Assembly: GCA_001464495.1 (NCBI GenBank)
Contig: LNDZ01000017.1
Coordinates: 104,961-168,960, forward strand
DNA: 64,000 nt
Direction: 5' to 3'
Source of the DNA: Betaproteobacteria bacterium Ga0074130
GTDB taxonomy: Bacteria > Pseudomonadota > Gammaproteobacteria > Burkholderiales > Rhodocyclaceae
Part shown: positions 34,777-43,830 of the stretch, in pieces
How the letters are laid out: each line of letters opens with the position of its first letter
How positions within the stretch are numbered: the first letter of the stretch is position 1
Position numbers and translations under genes: made by a program
The notes under the pieces: generated by a model
The model's database searches: none
Seen by the model: only the letters and a program-made list of their open reading frames with translations
What the model was told of the DNA's origin: nothing

Positions 34777-36270
34777 TCATCGCAACACACGCGCCATCGC
34801 TTGCGCTTCACGGCTACTGGCAACAGACAGTCCCACTTCGTCATGGTTCAGATGATGTGCAGACTCTTCGGGTGGGGTTTTGAAGCAGCGATGCAACAGA
34901 TAATTCCGATTTGGCAGATGCAAATCTTCAGGTACGCGCTGGCCGCTGGCGACATAGCTCATTAGCAAGCCATGGCGCACGACAGTGTCGATTGCCGGCG
35001 CAATAGTTGCCGCCTCATCAATCTTAGTCAGGATGCAGCCTGCAAGATCCTCACCTGCGTAAGCACGCACGACATCATCTAACGTGTCGCCTCGGCTGGT
35101 TGCATTCAGCAACAGCAGTCGTTGAACCTGACCGCTGCGTGCCAGCATAGCGGCCTGCTCGGCAACCATGCGATCACGCTGGCTCATCCCGACGGTATCA
35201 ATCAATACCATATGTTTGTCGCGCAGATCAGACAGGGTGTGGCGCAGATCTTCGCCATCACGGACCACATGTACAGGCACGCCAAGAATGCGGCCATAAA
35301 TGCGCAGCTGCTCATGCGCACCAATCCGATAGCTGTCCGTGGTCAGCAGTGCCAGTTTATCTGCGCCATAGCGAACCACACAGCGCGCTGCCAGTTTTGC
35401 CGTCGTCGTGGTCTTACCAACACCCGTAGGACCAACCAAGGCATACACACCACCACGATCAATCAAGTCTCCCTCTGGACCGAGCGTACGCAAATTACGG
35501 CCAACCGCAGTGCGGGCCCATTTACGTGCTTCAGCCAACTGCATATCCGCAGGTAGCGCTTCCACCAACTGACGCCCAAACTGCCCAGAGAAACCCGCAT
35601 CCAGCAACTCTCCCAGCAGCTGCGCGCGTACTGGCGACTCACGGCTCATGCTGCCCCAAGCAAAACCCGCCAATTGACGCTCAAGCAAACCACGAATCAG
35701 ATGCATCTCATCCATCAACTGAGACACCTGCGGATCTGCGGCCGCGATACGTGGGGTGCTGGGCTCGCTGCGGACGGGTGCAGCGGTCTCGATACGTTCG
35801 CTGACACGAGGAGCATTCGCTGTGGCAGCCTCTGCAACCTGACGCAAGCTGGCCGCCACTTGTGCTGCAGTGGGCGCATCTTCAGTACGTGGCGGCAAAG
35901 GGCGCAAACGGGGAGCACTCGTTTGCGCTGGCGCTGATTCGGGCGTTGTGTGCACCCACGGTTGATAGGCTTGCTGGCGCTTACCGCCCGAAGACAAGGA
36001 CACCGTGTAGTCATCGTTGCCTTCATTCGTCACAACCGGCCGAGGCACACTCGCCGCCACGCTGGCGTAACTCGCACTGGCGCCACCAACAGCCGCGCGC
36101 GGAGCGACTTGAACCGAGAGCGCCTCCAAGCTATCTGCCGACATAGCCGTAATCTCCACCCCGCCTTCAACTTGACGGTTTGAGACCACGATGGCATCTG
36201 GGCCCAACTCTTCCTTGACGCGGCGCAGGCACTCACGCGCGCTATCAGCGAGGTAACGTTTCACAGTCAT
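34777..36270 (-). CDS. flhF: Flagellar biosynthesis SRP-type GTPase FlhF
   Basis: Membrane-associated GTPase that marks the cell pole for flagellum assembly. 497 residues: a basic N-terminal region that starts MTVKRYLADSARECLRRVKE, a long disordered linker (about 60-175, rich in P, A, T), then the NG domain with P-loop GPTGVGKTTTT (280-290) and LLTTDSYRIGAHEQLRIYG. Its ATG overlaps the flhA stop (ATGA). With FlhG it argues for polar flagella even though FlhDC is also present. Confidence 0.94.
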   Translation of the reverse strand: MTVKRYLADSARECLRRVKEELGPDAIVVSNRQVEGGVEITAMSADSLEALSVQVAPRAAVGGASASYASVAASVPRPVVTNEGNDDYTVSLSSGGKRQQAYQPWVHTTPESAPAQTSAPRLRPLPPRTEDAPTAAQVAASLRQVAEAATANAPRVSERIETAAPVRSEPSTPRIAAADPQVSQLMDEMHLIRGLLERQLAGFAWGSMSRESPVRAQLLGELLDAGFSGQFGRQLVEALPADMQLAEARKWARTAVGRNLRTLGPEGDLIDRGGVYALVGPTGVGKTTTTAKLAARCVVRYGADKLALLTTDSYRIGAHEQLRIYGRILGVPVHVVRDGEDLRHTLSDLRDKHMVLIDTVGMSQRDRMVAEQAAMLARSGQVQRLLLLNATSRGDTLDDVVRAYAGEDLAGCILTKIDEAATIAPAIDTVVRHGLLMSYVASGQRVPEDLHLPNRNYLLHRCFKTPPEESAHHLNHDEVGLSVASSREAQAMARVLR

Positions 36271-38357
36271 GATTTGGCTCCAATAATCGTAGTCACTTTG
36301 ATCGTGCGCGAATCCGGCACTTCAGAATTTGCAATCACCTTGAGGGTCGGCCAAGCGCGGCGCAGGAAGCGCGATAGCAGCCAACGTAGGTTGCCCGGCA
36401 CCAGCAGCACTGCAGGTAAGCCGACATCCTCCTGACGCTGAGCAGCGGTTGCCGTCTCACGCAACAATGCATCTGCAAGGCCGGGCTCGATACCACCGGC
36501 CACATTGCCGCTGCCTTGCACAGCCTGAGCCAGCATGCGCTCAAGGCTTGGGTCGAGTGCCATCACCTGCACCTCGCTATCACCGGGGTAGATCTGTTGA
36601 ACGATGGAACGACTCAAGGCCACGCGTACATGCGAGACCAGCTCAATCGGATCTTGCGTGCGAGGTGCATGCTCTGCCAGCACCTCGATGATGGTGCGCA
36701 TGTCGCGAATATTCACGCCCTCTTCCAGCAGCCCTTGCAGTGCGCGCTGTACCGTGGAGAGACTCAACAGCTTGGGAACCAGATCCTCAACCAGCTTGGG
36801 AGCGTCCTTGGCAATATGATCAAGCAAGGCCTGCGTTTCTTGGCGTCCCAATAGCTCCGTCGCATGAGACAGAATCAGATGGTTTAGATGGGTTGCCACC
36901 ACGGTACTGGCATCGACCACGGTATAACCCAAGACATGGGCTTGCTCGCGCAGGCCAACATCAATCCAGTAAGCCGGCAAACCAAAGGCGGGGTCTGTTG
37001 TCTGCACGCCAGTCAGCGTGCCACTGACACGCCCAGGATTAATGGCCAGCAACATGCCAGGGAAGGACTCACCGCGCCCAACCTCAACACCTTTCAAGGT
37101 GATGCGGTAAGCGTTAGGCTTGAGTTCAAGGTTGTCACGGATATGAACGGGGGCAGAAAGAAAACCGATGTCCTGCGCAAACTTTTTACGTAGCCCGCGA
37201 ATTCGCTTAAGCAAATCACCATCCTGACCGCGATCAACCAGAGGGATCAAGCGATACCCCACTTCAAGACCAAGCACATCGACAGGCGCGACATCTGACC
37301 AGCTGGCTTCTTGGTTTTCCACCGGAGGTGCAGCAGCCGGGACATCAGCCACAACAGCCGTGGCTAGTGAGTTTTGCTTGTATTTGTAGTAGCCAAACAT
37401 GCCGAAGCACGAGGCCAGCAGCAAGAACACAAAGTTCGGCATCCCAGGAATAACCCCTAAACCGCCCAAAATGGCTGCGGTCAAAAATAGGACATTGGTA
37501 TTCCCGAAAACCTGGCTGCTGAATTGCTTACCAATGTCTTCATTAGTATTCACTCGACTAACGACCAAGCCCGCAGCGGTCGAAATAATCAGGGCTGGGA
37601 TTTGCGCTACCAAGCCATCACCGATGGTCAGTAGGGTGTACAGACGCGCGGCTTCACCGACAGCCATATCGTGCAGGACAACGCCCACAATCAGGCCGCC
37701 AATGATGTTGATTAAAAGAATGAGGATGCCTGCAATCGCATCACCACGAACAAACTTAGAGGCACCGTCCATCGAGCCAAAGAAGTCGGCTTCTTGCGAT
37801 ATTTCAGCACGTCGTTTGCGCGCTTCGTCCTCACCAATCAACCCGGCATTCAGGTCAGCATCAATTGCCATTTGCTTTCCTGGCATTGCATCCAGCGTAA
37901 AGCGCGCAGCCACTTCAGCAATACGGCCGGCACCTTTGGTAATTACCACAAAGTTAATTACGGTGAGGATGACGAAAACGATAATACCGACAGTGTAGTT
38001 ACCACCGACTAGAAAGTGCCCGAACGCCTCGATCACCTCCCCTGCAGCGCCAGGGCCGGTATGTCCATGCAAAAAGATGACTCGCGTCGATGCCACATTT
38101 AAAGACAAACGTAGCAGTGTTGTCACCAGCAGTACCGTTGGGAATGCTGAGAAGTCGAGTGGCTTCATGGTGTACATCGCCACCAGCAGAACCATGATCG
38201 ACAATGCAATGTTGAAGGTGAAAGACAGATCTAGAATAAATGTTGGTAACGGCAACACCATCATCGCCAAAATCATGACGATGAGTAGCGGGGCCACCAA
38301 TAGGCGTGCATTCCCGCCTAACAAGAACTTGCGGATGTCAGTCAAGGTTTGGTTCAC
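36267..38357 (-). CDS. flhA: Flagellar export gate protein FlhA
   Basis: Proton-driven export gate, 696 residues. About eight membrane helices (20-310) include the FHIPEP signature in the form DLSFTFNIALSIMVLLVAMY and the conserved loop GDAIAGILILLINIIGG. The cytoplasmic nonameric domain follows (about 350-696). The GTG start overlaps the flhB stop as GTGA. Confidence 0.96.
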   Translation of the reverse strand: MNQTLTDIRKFLLGGNARLLVAPLLIVMILAMMVLPLPTFILDLSFTFNIALSIMVLLVAMYTMKPLDFSAFPTVLLVTTLLRLSLNVASTRVIFLHGHTGPGAAGEVIEAFGHFLVGGNYTVGIIVFVILTVINFVVITKGAGRIAEVAARFTLDAMPGKQMAIDADLNAGLIGEDEARKRRAEISQEADFFGSMDGASKFVRGDAIAGILILLINIIGGLIVGVVLHDMAVGEAARLYTLLTIGDGLVAQIPALIISTAAGLVVSRVNTNEDIGKQFSSQVFGNTNVLFLTAAILGGLGVIPGMPNFVFLLLASCFGMFGYYKYKQNSLATAVVADVPAAAPPVENQEASWSDVAPVDVLGLEVGYRLIPLVDRGQDGDLLKRIRGLRKKFAQDIGFLSAPVHIRDNLELKPNAYRITLKGVEVGRGESFPGMLLAINPGRVSGTLTGVQTTDPAFGLPAYWIDVGLREQAHVLGYTVVDASTVVATHLNHLILSHATELLGRQETQALLDHIAKDAPKLVEDLVPKLLSLSTVQRALQGLLEEGVNIRDMRTIIEVLAEHAPRTQDPIELVSHVRVALSRSIVQQIYPGDSEVQVMALDPSLERMLAQAVQGSGNVAGGIEPGLADALLRETATAAQRQEDVGLPAVLLVPGNLRWLLSRFLRRAWPTLKVIANSEVPDSRTIKVTTIIGAKS

Positions 38358-39514
38358 GCTGCCACCTCATCCGGACTGCCAGGATCGAGCGCCTCGGGTA
38401 CGAAGATGTCACGCGGGACCTCTGGCTTACTGACGCCAGGCTGCGTCGCTCCGAAATACTGAGCCAACTGATAAACATAGGCCATCACTTCGGCCACTGC
38501 GGTGTAGAGGGCTGAAGGTATCTGCTCACCAACATCGGCATGGTGGTACAAGGCTCGCGCCAGAGGGGGAGCCTCGAGAATGGGCACATTGTGTTCGGCA
38601 GCAAGCTCACGAATATTCGCTGCAATCAGATTCATCCCCTTAGCCACAACTTGTGGGGCTGCCATACGCTCGCCGTCATACTTGAGAGCAACAGCAAAGT
38701 GAGTCGGATTGGTGACGATCACATCGGCCGTAGGCACATCTTGCATCATACGGCGACGCGCCATCTCACGTTGTTGGCGACGGATCTGCCCCTTGACCTC
38801 CGGATTACCGTCTTGCTCCTTACCTTCCTGCTTCAACTCCTCTTTTGTCATGCGGAGCTTGGCGTAGTATTGCCAGAGCTGAAACGGCACATCAATCGCC
38901 ACAATGATGGCCATGCCGCCAACAATCATTAGACTGGCGACTAGCAGCTCGTGAATCATTTCCGGCACGCCTGCCTCGAGCGGCATATTGATCAATGCAA
39001 ACAGAGTGTCCTGCTCGTGGCGAATGGTCCACCAAATGGCAATCCCCACTACGAGGGACTTCAGAACCGCCTTTACTAGCTCGCCAACGCCTTCCATCGA
39101 AAATATCCGCTTTATCCCCTTAAGCGGGCTCATTCTCGTGAAATCAAGTTCAAGCGGTTTACTCGAAACGTTCCATCCGCCAATCATGATGGGTGCAGCA
39201 ATTGCCCCAACGATGGTGAGTAAAAACAGTGGGGCCACTGTAATTAACCCCTCACTGGCTTGATGCACGAAGCGGGAAAACATGAGGGCAGGATCGAAGG
39301 CAAGATCCCTTGTGATCGTCAAGCCTTCACGCATCAATGCTGATGTCCGACTAGCCAGCCAACCACTCATTGCCCAAAGGCCGCCCATACCGGCTGCCAG
39401 AACCATAAACGCCATGAGTTCGCGCGACTGGGGCAGGTTCCCTTCTTCACGGGCCTGCTCCAGCCGCCGACTAGACGCGGGTTCTGTTTTCTCGAGATCG
39501 CTCTCTTCAGCCAA
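38354..39514 (-). CDS. flhB: Flagellar export switch protein FlhB
   Basis: 386 residues, four membrane helices, and the autocleavage site NPTH in DVIVTNPTHFAVALKY (about residue 270), which switches export from hook to filament substrates. The start is TTG at 39514, with GAGGGGA a few bases upstream. It heads the flhB-flhA-flhF-flhG-fliA-motC-motD operon. Confidence 0.95.
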   Translation of the reverse strand: MAEESDLEKTEPASSRRLEQAREEGNLPQSRELMAFMVLAAGMGGLWAMSGWLASRTSALMREGLTITRDLAFDPALMFSRFVHQASEGLITVAPLFLLTIVGAIAAPIMIGGWNVSSKPLELDFTRMSPLKGIKRIFSMEGVGELVKAVLKSLVVGIAIWWTIRHEQDTLFALINMPLEAGVPEMIHELLVASLMIVGGMAIIVAIDVPFQLWQYYAKLRMTKEELKQEGKEQDGNPEVKGQIRRQQREMARRRMMQDVPTADVIVTNPTHFAVALKYDGERMAAPQVVAKGMNLIAANIRELAAEHNVPILEAPPLARALYHHADVGEQIPSALYTAVAEVMAYVYQLAQYFGATQPGVSKPEVPRDIFVPEALDPGSPDEVAA

Positions 39515-39531
39515 GGAATTCCCCTCTCATG

Positions 39532-39546
39532 CGGCAATTATTGCCG
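39532..39546. promoter_or_regulatory. Palindrome CGGCAA-TTA-TTGCCG upstream of flhB
   Basis: Perfect 6-3-6 inverted repeat, 17 bases before the flhB start. It has the same arms and spacing as the sites at flgK and flgA/flgB. Being so close to the start codon, it would lie in the mRNA leader unless transcription begins inside it, so it could act either as an operator or as a small hairpin. Confidence 0.6.
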
Positions 39547-39584
39547 GCCGGAGAGGAAAGAAAGGTGCCGAACAAATGGCAAAT

Positions 39585-39618
39585 CGCCTCCCATTTCCGC
39601 ATGCGGAAATGGGAGGCG
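39585..39618 (-). terminator. Hairpin between cheA and flhB, probable terminator
   Basis: CGCCTCCCATTTCCGC pairs perfectly over 16 bases with its complement around AT. On the minus strand it is followed by ATTTGCCATTTG, only moderately T-rich. It lies just past the cheA stop and upstream of flhB, so it would separate the chemotaxis operon from the export operon. Confidence 0.6.
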
Positions 39619-39657
39619 ACTTTCGTTACATCGCCGCTAAGAGGCTCGACCTATCGG

Positions 39658-41562
39658 CTAGGCAGCAATGCTAATTGCCGCTTGGAAAATTGAACGCGGG
39701 ACCCCACGCCCATCACCGAGATCGCCAATCAATTCCTTGATATCCAAAATCAGCACAATTTGACCATTCGACAGGGTCGTGACGCCCGCGACCCCCTTGG
39801 GACGGAAATCATCCAACGACTTGATCACGGCATCTTCACGCCCCATGAATCCATCAATTGCAAGAATGAAGGTCTGCTCAGCTGTCTGCATCAGCACCCC
39901 ATACTCAGGCACTCGCTCAGGCACCCATCCGAGCATGTAATTGAGGGGATAGATCGGCATAACTTCACCGCGAACCACCATGGTCGCGCGGCCACCGACT
40001 TCCTGAACCTCACTGACATCGATTGGCAGAATTTCACGCACCATCGACAGTGGCACCGCAAATGGCTGCTGCCCGAGCTGCACAAGCAGCACCGGCAGAA
40101 TCGCTAAGGTCAGTGGCAGCGAAATAACAAAGGTTGTGCCCTTGCCCAGTACCGACTTGGTTTCAATCGAGCCATTGAGCTTCTGGATGTTGGTCTTAAC
40201 CACATCCATCCCGACCCCACGCCCGGACACATCGGTAATCGCATCCTTGGTCGAAAAGCCGGGCAAAAACACCAGATTGAAGCTCTGGCGCTCATCCATG
40301 ACATTGGCCTCTTCGTCAGTGATCAAACCCTTTTCTAGGGCTTTTGCACGCAACTTTTCAGGGTTCATACCGCGGCCATCATCAGAGATCAGCAGCAGGA
40401 TGTGATCGCCCTCTTGACGAGCCTCTAGGCGGACTTCGGACTTGGGTGGCTTGCCCGCAGCGAGGCGGTCGGCGGTCGGCTCAATACCGTGGTCAACCGC
40501 ATTACGGATCAAGTGAATGATCGGATCCGAAAGATCTTCGATCATGGTCTTGTCGATTTCGGTCTCTTCGCCAATCAAGACAAGCTCAACATCCTTACCT
40601 AGGCTGCGCGCTAGATCGCGGGCAATCCGTGGATATTTTTGGAACAGGCGGCCAATCGGCTGCATACAGGTTTTCATGACCGCGTTTTGCAGATCGGATA
40701 CCAGCAAATCCAATTGACTCACGGCCTGATCAAGCGCGTGCAGAGTGTCAGAGTCGTTTCGACCGTTCAGAATATCGCTGCGCAGGGAGTTGAGGCGGTT
40801 CTTGGTGAGGCCAATTTCACCCGACAGATTCAATACCTGGTCCAGACGGACAGTATCGACGCGAATTGAATTATCGCCACCACCACTCCGGCTGGTCTTT
40901 TCAGTTTCCCGACGACCGCCAACCGCTGGCACACCGGGTTTATCTGTCGCACGACGACCAACCGCCTGCTGGATAATCTCTTCCGGGCTCTTACCGGCAA
41001 CATCGGTATGCAAGACAGGGGGGGCTGGCGCTGGCGCAACGATTGTAGCGGCCTCGCTCGTTACAGCTCCATGCAAACTCGCCCAATCCGGCCCAGTTGT
41101 CGGCGCCGTTTGCGCAACGACCGTCGCAGGTACTTCTACTTTTACATCAGCCCGTACAGTCTCAACCACTTCCCCTGCAATAGCCGCCCGCAAATTATCT
41201 AACAATGCGGCCGCTGCGGGCCGTGGTTGGACACCTTGCTCCAGATTCCCGAACATGTCGCGAACTGTTCCGGTTGCCTCCATGATGGTATCCATGACCG
41301 CGGTAGTAATTGCGATCTCGCCATTCCGCAGACGATCAAACAGATTTTCAGTCAGGTGGCAAAGGGTAACCAACTCAGTGGCGCTCAAAAATCCAGCGCC
41401 ACCCTTGATGGTATGAAAGCCGCGAAAAATATCGTTGAGCAACCCCTTATCGCTCGGGCTCTTTTCGAGATCGACCAGTTTGTTATCGACATCCGACAGC
41501 AGATCGGTCGCCTCGACCAGAAAATCCTGCAGAAGGTCTTCCATTCCCTGAAAATCGCTCAT
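39658..41562 (-). CDS. cheA: Chemotaxis histidine kinase CheA (second copy)
   Basis: 634 residues. It has an Hpt domain with phospho-accepting H50 in GFHTIKGGAGFLS, a proline- and alanine-rich linker (about 130-240) and a dimerisation helix pair. The HATPase domain follows (NAVDHGIE, DDGRGMNPEKL, SGRGVGMDVVK), then a CheW-like domain to the end. A distinct P2 domain is not obvious. It is last in the operon cheV-cheV-cheY-cheZ-cheA, and differs in length and linker from the CheA at 51.3 kb. Confidence 0.93.
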   Translation of the reverse strand: MSDFQGMEDLLQDFLVEATDLLSDVDNKLVDLEKSPSDKGLLNDIFRGFHTIKGGAGFLSATELVTLCHLTENLFDRLRNGEIAITTAVMDTIMEATGTVRDMFGNLEQGVQPRPAAAALLDNLRAAIAGEVVETVRADVKVEVPATVVAQTAPTTGPDWASLHGAVTSEAATIVAPAPAPPVLHTDVAGKSPEEIIQQAVGRRATDKPGVPAVGGRRETEKTSRSGGGDNSIRVDTVRLDQVLNLSGEIGLTKNRLNSLRSDILNGRNDSDTLHALDQAVSQLDLLVSDLQNAVMKTCMQPIGRLFQKYPRIARDLARSLGKDVELVLIGEETEIDKTMIEDLSDPIIHLIRNAVDHGIEPTADRLAAGKPPKSEVRLEARQEGDHILLLISDDGRGMNPEKLRAKALEKGLITDEEANVMDERQSFNLVFLPGFSTKDAITDVSGRGVGMDVVKTNIQKLNGSIETKSVLGKGTTFVISLPLTLAILPVLLVQLGQQPFAVPLSMVREILPIDVSEVQEVGGRATMVVRGEVMPIYPLNYMLGWVPERVPEYGVLMQTAEQTFILAIDGFMGREDAVIKSLDDFRPKGVAGVTTLSNGQIVLILDIKELIGDLGDGRGVPRSIFQAAISIAA

Positions 41563-41586
41563 GACATTCTCCTTGTGCCAGCTGGC

Positions 41587-42411
41587 TTAGAAACCCAAGC
41601 TCTCCAGCAAGTCGTCAACCTGCGTCTGCGTTGTGACCACATCAGTCCGCCCAGCCGTCGAAATGACCGGCCCATTCATCAGCCCCTCAGGTGCCGAAAC
41701 CTTGCGATCCGCAGGCATTTCTTCAATCAGGACGGTTACCAACTGCCGCTCCAGATCTTGCGCAAGATCTACGACCTTCTTGATGACCTGACCGGTCAAA
41801 TCCTGAAAGTCCTGTGCCATCATGATGTCAGTCAACTGCTCATTGGTGGTCTTCACCTTGGCGGGCGCAGCATTGAAAAAGCCACGCGTATCCGCCGCCA
41901 ATTGCTTGAACTCATCCACCGATAGCTGGTTAGCAAACATCTTGTCCCAGCGGGCAGACAGGTCTTCAGTATCCACTAGCAACTGATCCTGCAAGGGGCG
42001 GGCTACCTCAGTTGCGGCCAGCACCTTGTTTGCAGCTTGTTCTGTAAGCTGCGCCACGTAGGCAAGACGCTGTTGAGCATCTGGAATTTGGCTAGCCGCA
42101 TCTTCTATGACACGGTCATAGCCCAAGCCACGCAAGGAGTCATGCAGCTGACGGGCCAAACTGCCGACACGGTTGTACATGTCGTTTTCAGGATCATCTT
42201 CACCAGCATCAGCTTTTGCTGGGCTGGCAGCAGACTCTGTTGCAACAGAATCAAACAGCGCCTGCAAGTCGTCACTATCCCCTGAAGGATCGGCGCTACG
42301 CGCTACTGGCGGCGGCGGGGGCGGCGGAGGACTCCCTACGGCAATGCTGTCAAACAGCGCTTGCAGATCAGAGGAGTCGCCGGTTTCGTCAAAACTCGCT
42401 GGATTGGACAT
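41587..42411 (-). CDS. cheZ: CheY-P phosphatase CheZ with duplicated N-terminal motif
   Basis: Removes phosphate from CheY-P. 274 residues from ATG 42411, preferred over an ATG 18 bases earlier because AAGGAA lies at the right distance. The long helical hairpin includes MAQDFQDLTGQVIKKVVDLA, with the catalytic Q. The C-terminal CheY-binding peptide is QVDDLLESLGF. Two further copies of a DLQALFDS motif sit near residues 15-22 and 47-54, separated by a run of eight prolines; they resemble CheY-binding peptides. It is longer than the 214 of E. coli because of this N-terminal part. Confidence 0.93.
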   Translation of the reverse strand: MSNPASFDETGDSSDLQALFDSIAVGSPPPPPPPPVARSADPSGDSDDLQALFDSVATESAASPAKADAGEDDPENDMYNRVGSLARQLHDSLRGLGYDRVIEDAASQIPDAQQRLAYVAQLTEQAANKVLAATEVARPLQDQLLVDTEDLSARWDKMFANQLSVDEFKQLAADTRGFFNAAPAKVKTTNEQLTDIMMAQDFQDLTGQVIKKVVDLAQDLERQLVTVLIEEMPADRKVSAPEGLMNGPVISTAGRTDVVTTQTQVDDLLESLGF

Positions 42412-42438
42412 GTTCTTTCCTTGCGACATGCGCCCGAC

Positions 42439-42834
42439 TTACAGGCCGACTTTCTCAAAGATCTTGACCATCTTTTCGTTCAGCGTAGCCGCAGTAAAGG
42501 GCTTCACAATGTAGCCACTTGCACCAGCCTGTGCTGCTGCAATGATGTTCTCTTTTTTTGCTTCTGCCGTAATCATCAGGAAAGGCAAATGCTTTAACGC
42601 TGGGTCTGAACGTACAGTCTGCAAAAGGGTCAATCCGTCCATATTTGGCATGTTCCAGTCCGAGACGACAAAATCGAAGCCACCGCCTTGCAGCTTGGCA
42701 AGTGCCACCACACCGTCTTCAGCCTCATCAACATTGGTGAAGCCCAGTTCCTTGAGAAGGTTCCGGACAATCCGCCGCATCGTCGAAAAATCATCGACAA
42801 CTAGGAATTTGATCTTGGTCGGATCCGCAGGCAT
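42439..42834 (-). CDS. cheY: Chemotaxis response regulator CheY (copy beside CheZ)
   Basis: 131 residues, single receiver domain, close to the enteric CheY. Visible are the acidic pair in [10 protein letters not shown], phospho-acceptor D59 in [12 protein letters not shown], the threonine of [10 protein letters not shown], and the lysine in YIVKPF. Signals the motor switch through FliM. Located between cheV and cheZ; a second CheY lies at 53.5 kb. Confidence 0.95.
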   Translation of the reverse strand: MPADPTKIKFLVVDDFSTMRRIVRNLLKELGFTNVDEAEDGVVALAKLQGGGFDFVVSDWNMPNMDGLTLLQTVRSDPALKHLPFLMITAEAKKENIIAAAQAGASGYIVKPFTAATLNEKMVKIFEKVGL

Positions 42835-42847
42835 CTATTTCTCCAGG

Positions 42848-43816
42848 TCAATCTTTTTGGGATTTCAGTAATAGGGGACGTATGGTATCGGACAAAAGAT
42901 CCGCGTCAAACTTTGCGCAATACGCATCAACACCAACACTGCGCCCCATGGCGCGATTGGCCTCAGATGAAAGCGAGGAGTGCATGACGACGGGGATACC
43001 AGCAAAACGGGGGTCACTCTTAATGTTCTTTGTGAGCACATAGCCATCCATCTCCGGCATCTCGGCATCAACCAGAACAAGATTGACTTCCTCACGCAGG
43101 CTCCGACCCGTCAATTGGGAATGCGAAGCCATGCCTGACAGGCGCTGCCATGCCTCATTACCATTCATGGCATGACGATGCTTGACACCCATTTTGTCCA
43201 GAACTTCAGCAATTTTTTTCCGTGCAACGGTTGAATCATCAACAAAGAACACGTTCAGCTCATCGCCATTAGGAATTTTTTCAATCTGGCCAACCACGGC
43301 CTCGCCAAACGTATTGGCCATGATCTGCTCTACATCAACAATGGACACAAGGCGCCCGTCAGGCAGCTCAGTAATTGCAGTGATATAGGCATGCGAGCCG
43401 CTTGTTACTGACTCAGGCGCACGCACTTTGTCCCACTCGACACGAATAATCCGATCAACGCTCTGCACGAGAAAGCCTAAGGTACGTTTGTTGTACTCGG
43501 TCACCATCATGGATTCACCAATACCATCAGGTGCCCCAGCGAGCTGCATCACTTTAGATAGGGACATGAGTGGGATCACATTGCCACGCAGGCTAATGAG
43601 CCCCTCGACCCCTTTCGGCATATTCGGTGTCTTGGTGATGGTCGGCGTTCTTGAGACCTCACGCACTTTGAATACATTGATACCAAAAATCTCGTGCGTA
43701 CCCAGCTCAAACAACAGGATTTCCATCCGATTGGAGCCCGCCAACTTAGTTCTTGCATCTACCGAGTCGAGCAAGGAGTCTTTATGGGCCAGCCCTGAAT
43801 CCATGGTCATTTCCAT
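42848..43816 (-). CDS. cheV: CheV coupling protein, second of a tandem pair
   Basis: 322 residues from ATG 43816, selected because AGGAG lies seven bases upstream; a TTG six bases earlier is less likely. An N-terminal CheW-like domain (about 20-165, LLFELGTHEIFGINVFKVRE) precedes a receiver domain (about 180-315, with NVFFVDDSTVARKKI and VDAEMPEMDGYVLTK). CheV couples receptors to CheA and may buffer phosphate. It is clearly paralogous to the gene immediately upstream. Confidence 0.92.
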   Translation of the reverse strand: MEMTMDSGLAHKDSLLDSVDARTKLAGSNRMEILLFELGTHEIFGINVFKVREVSRTPTITKTPNMPKGVEGLISLRGNVIPLMSLSKVMQLAGAPDGIGESMMVTEYNKRTLGFLVQSVDRIIRVEWDKVRAPESVTSGSHAYITAITELPDGRLVSIVDVEQIMANTFGEAVVGQIEKIPNGDELNVFFVDDSTVARKKIAEVLDKMGVKHRHAMNGNEAWQRLSGMASHSQLTGRSLREEVNLVLVDAEMPEMDGYVLTKNIKSDPRFAGIPVVMHSSLSSEANRAMGRSVGVDAYCAKFDADLLSDTIRPLLLKSQKD

Positions 43817-43830
43817 GTGCAAACTCCTGC

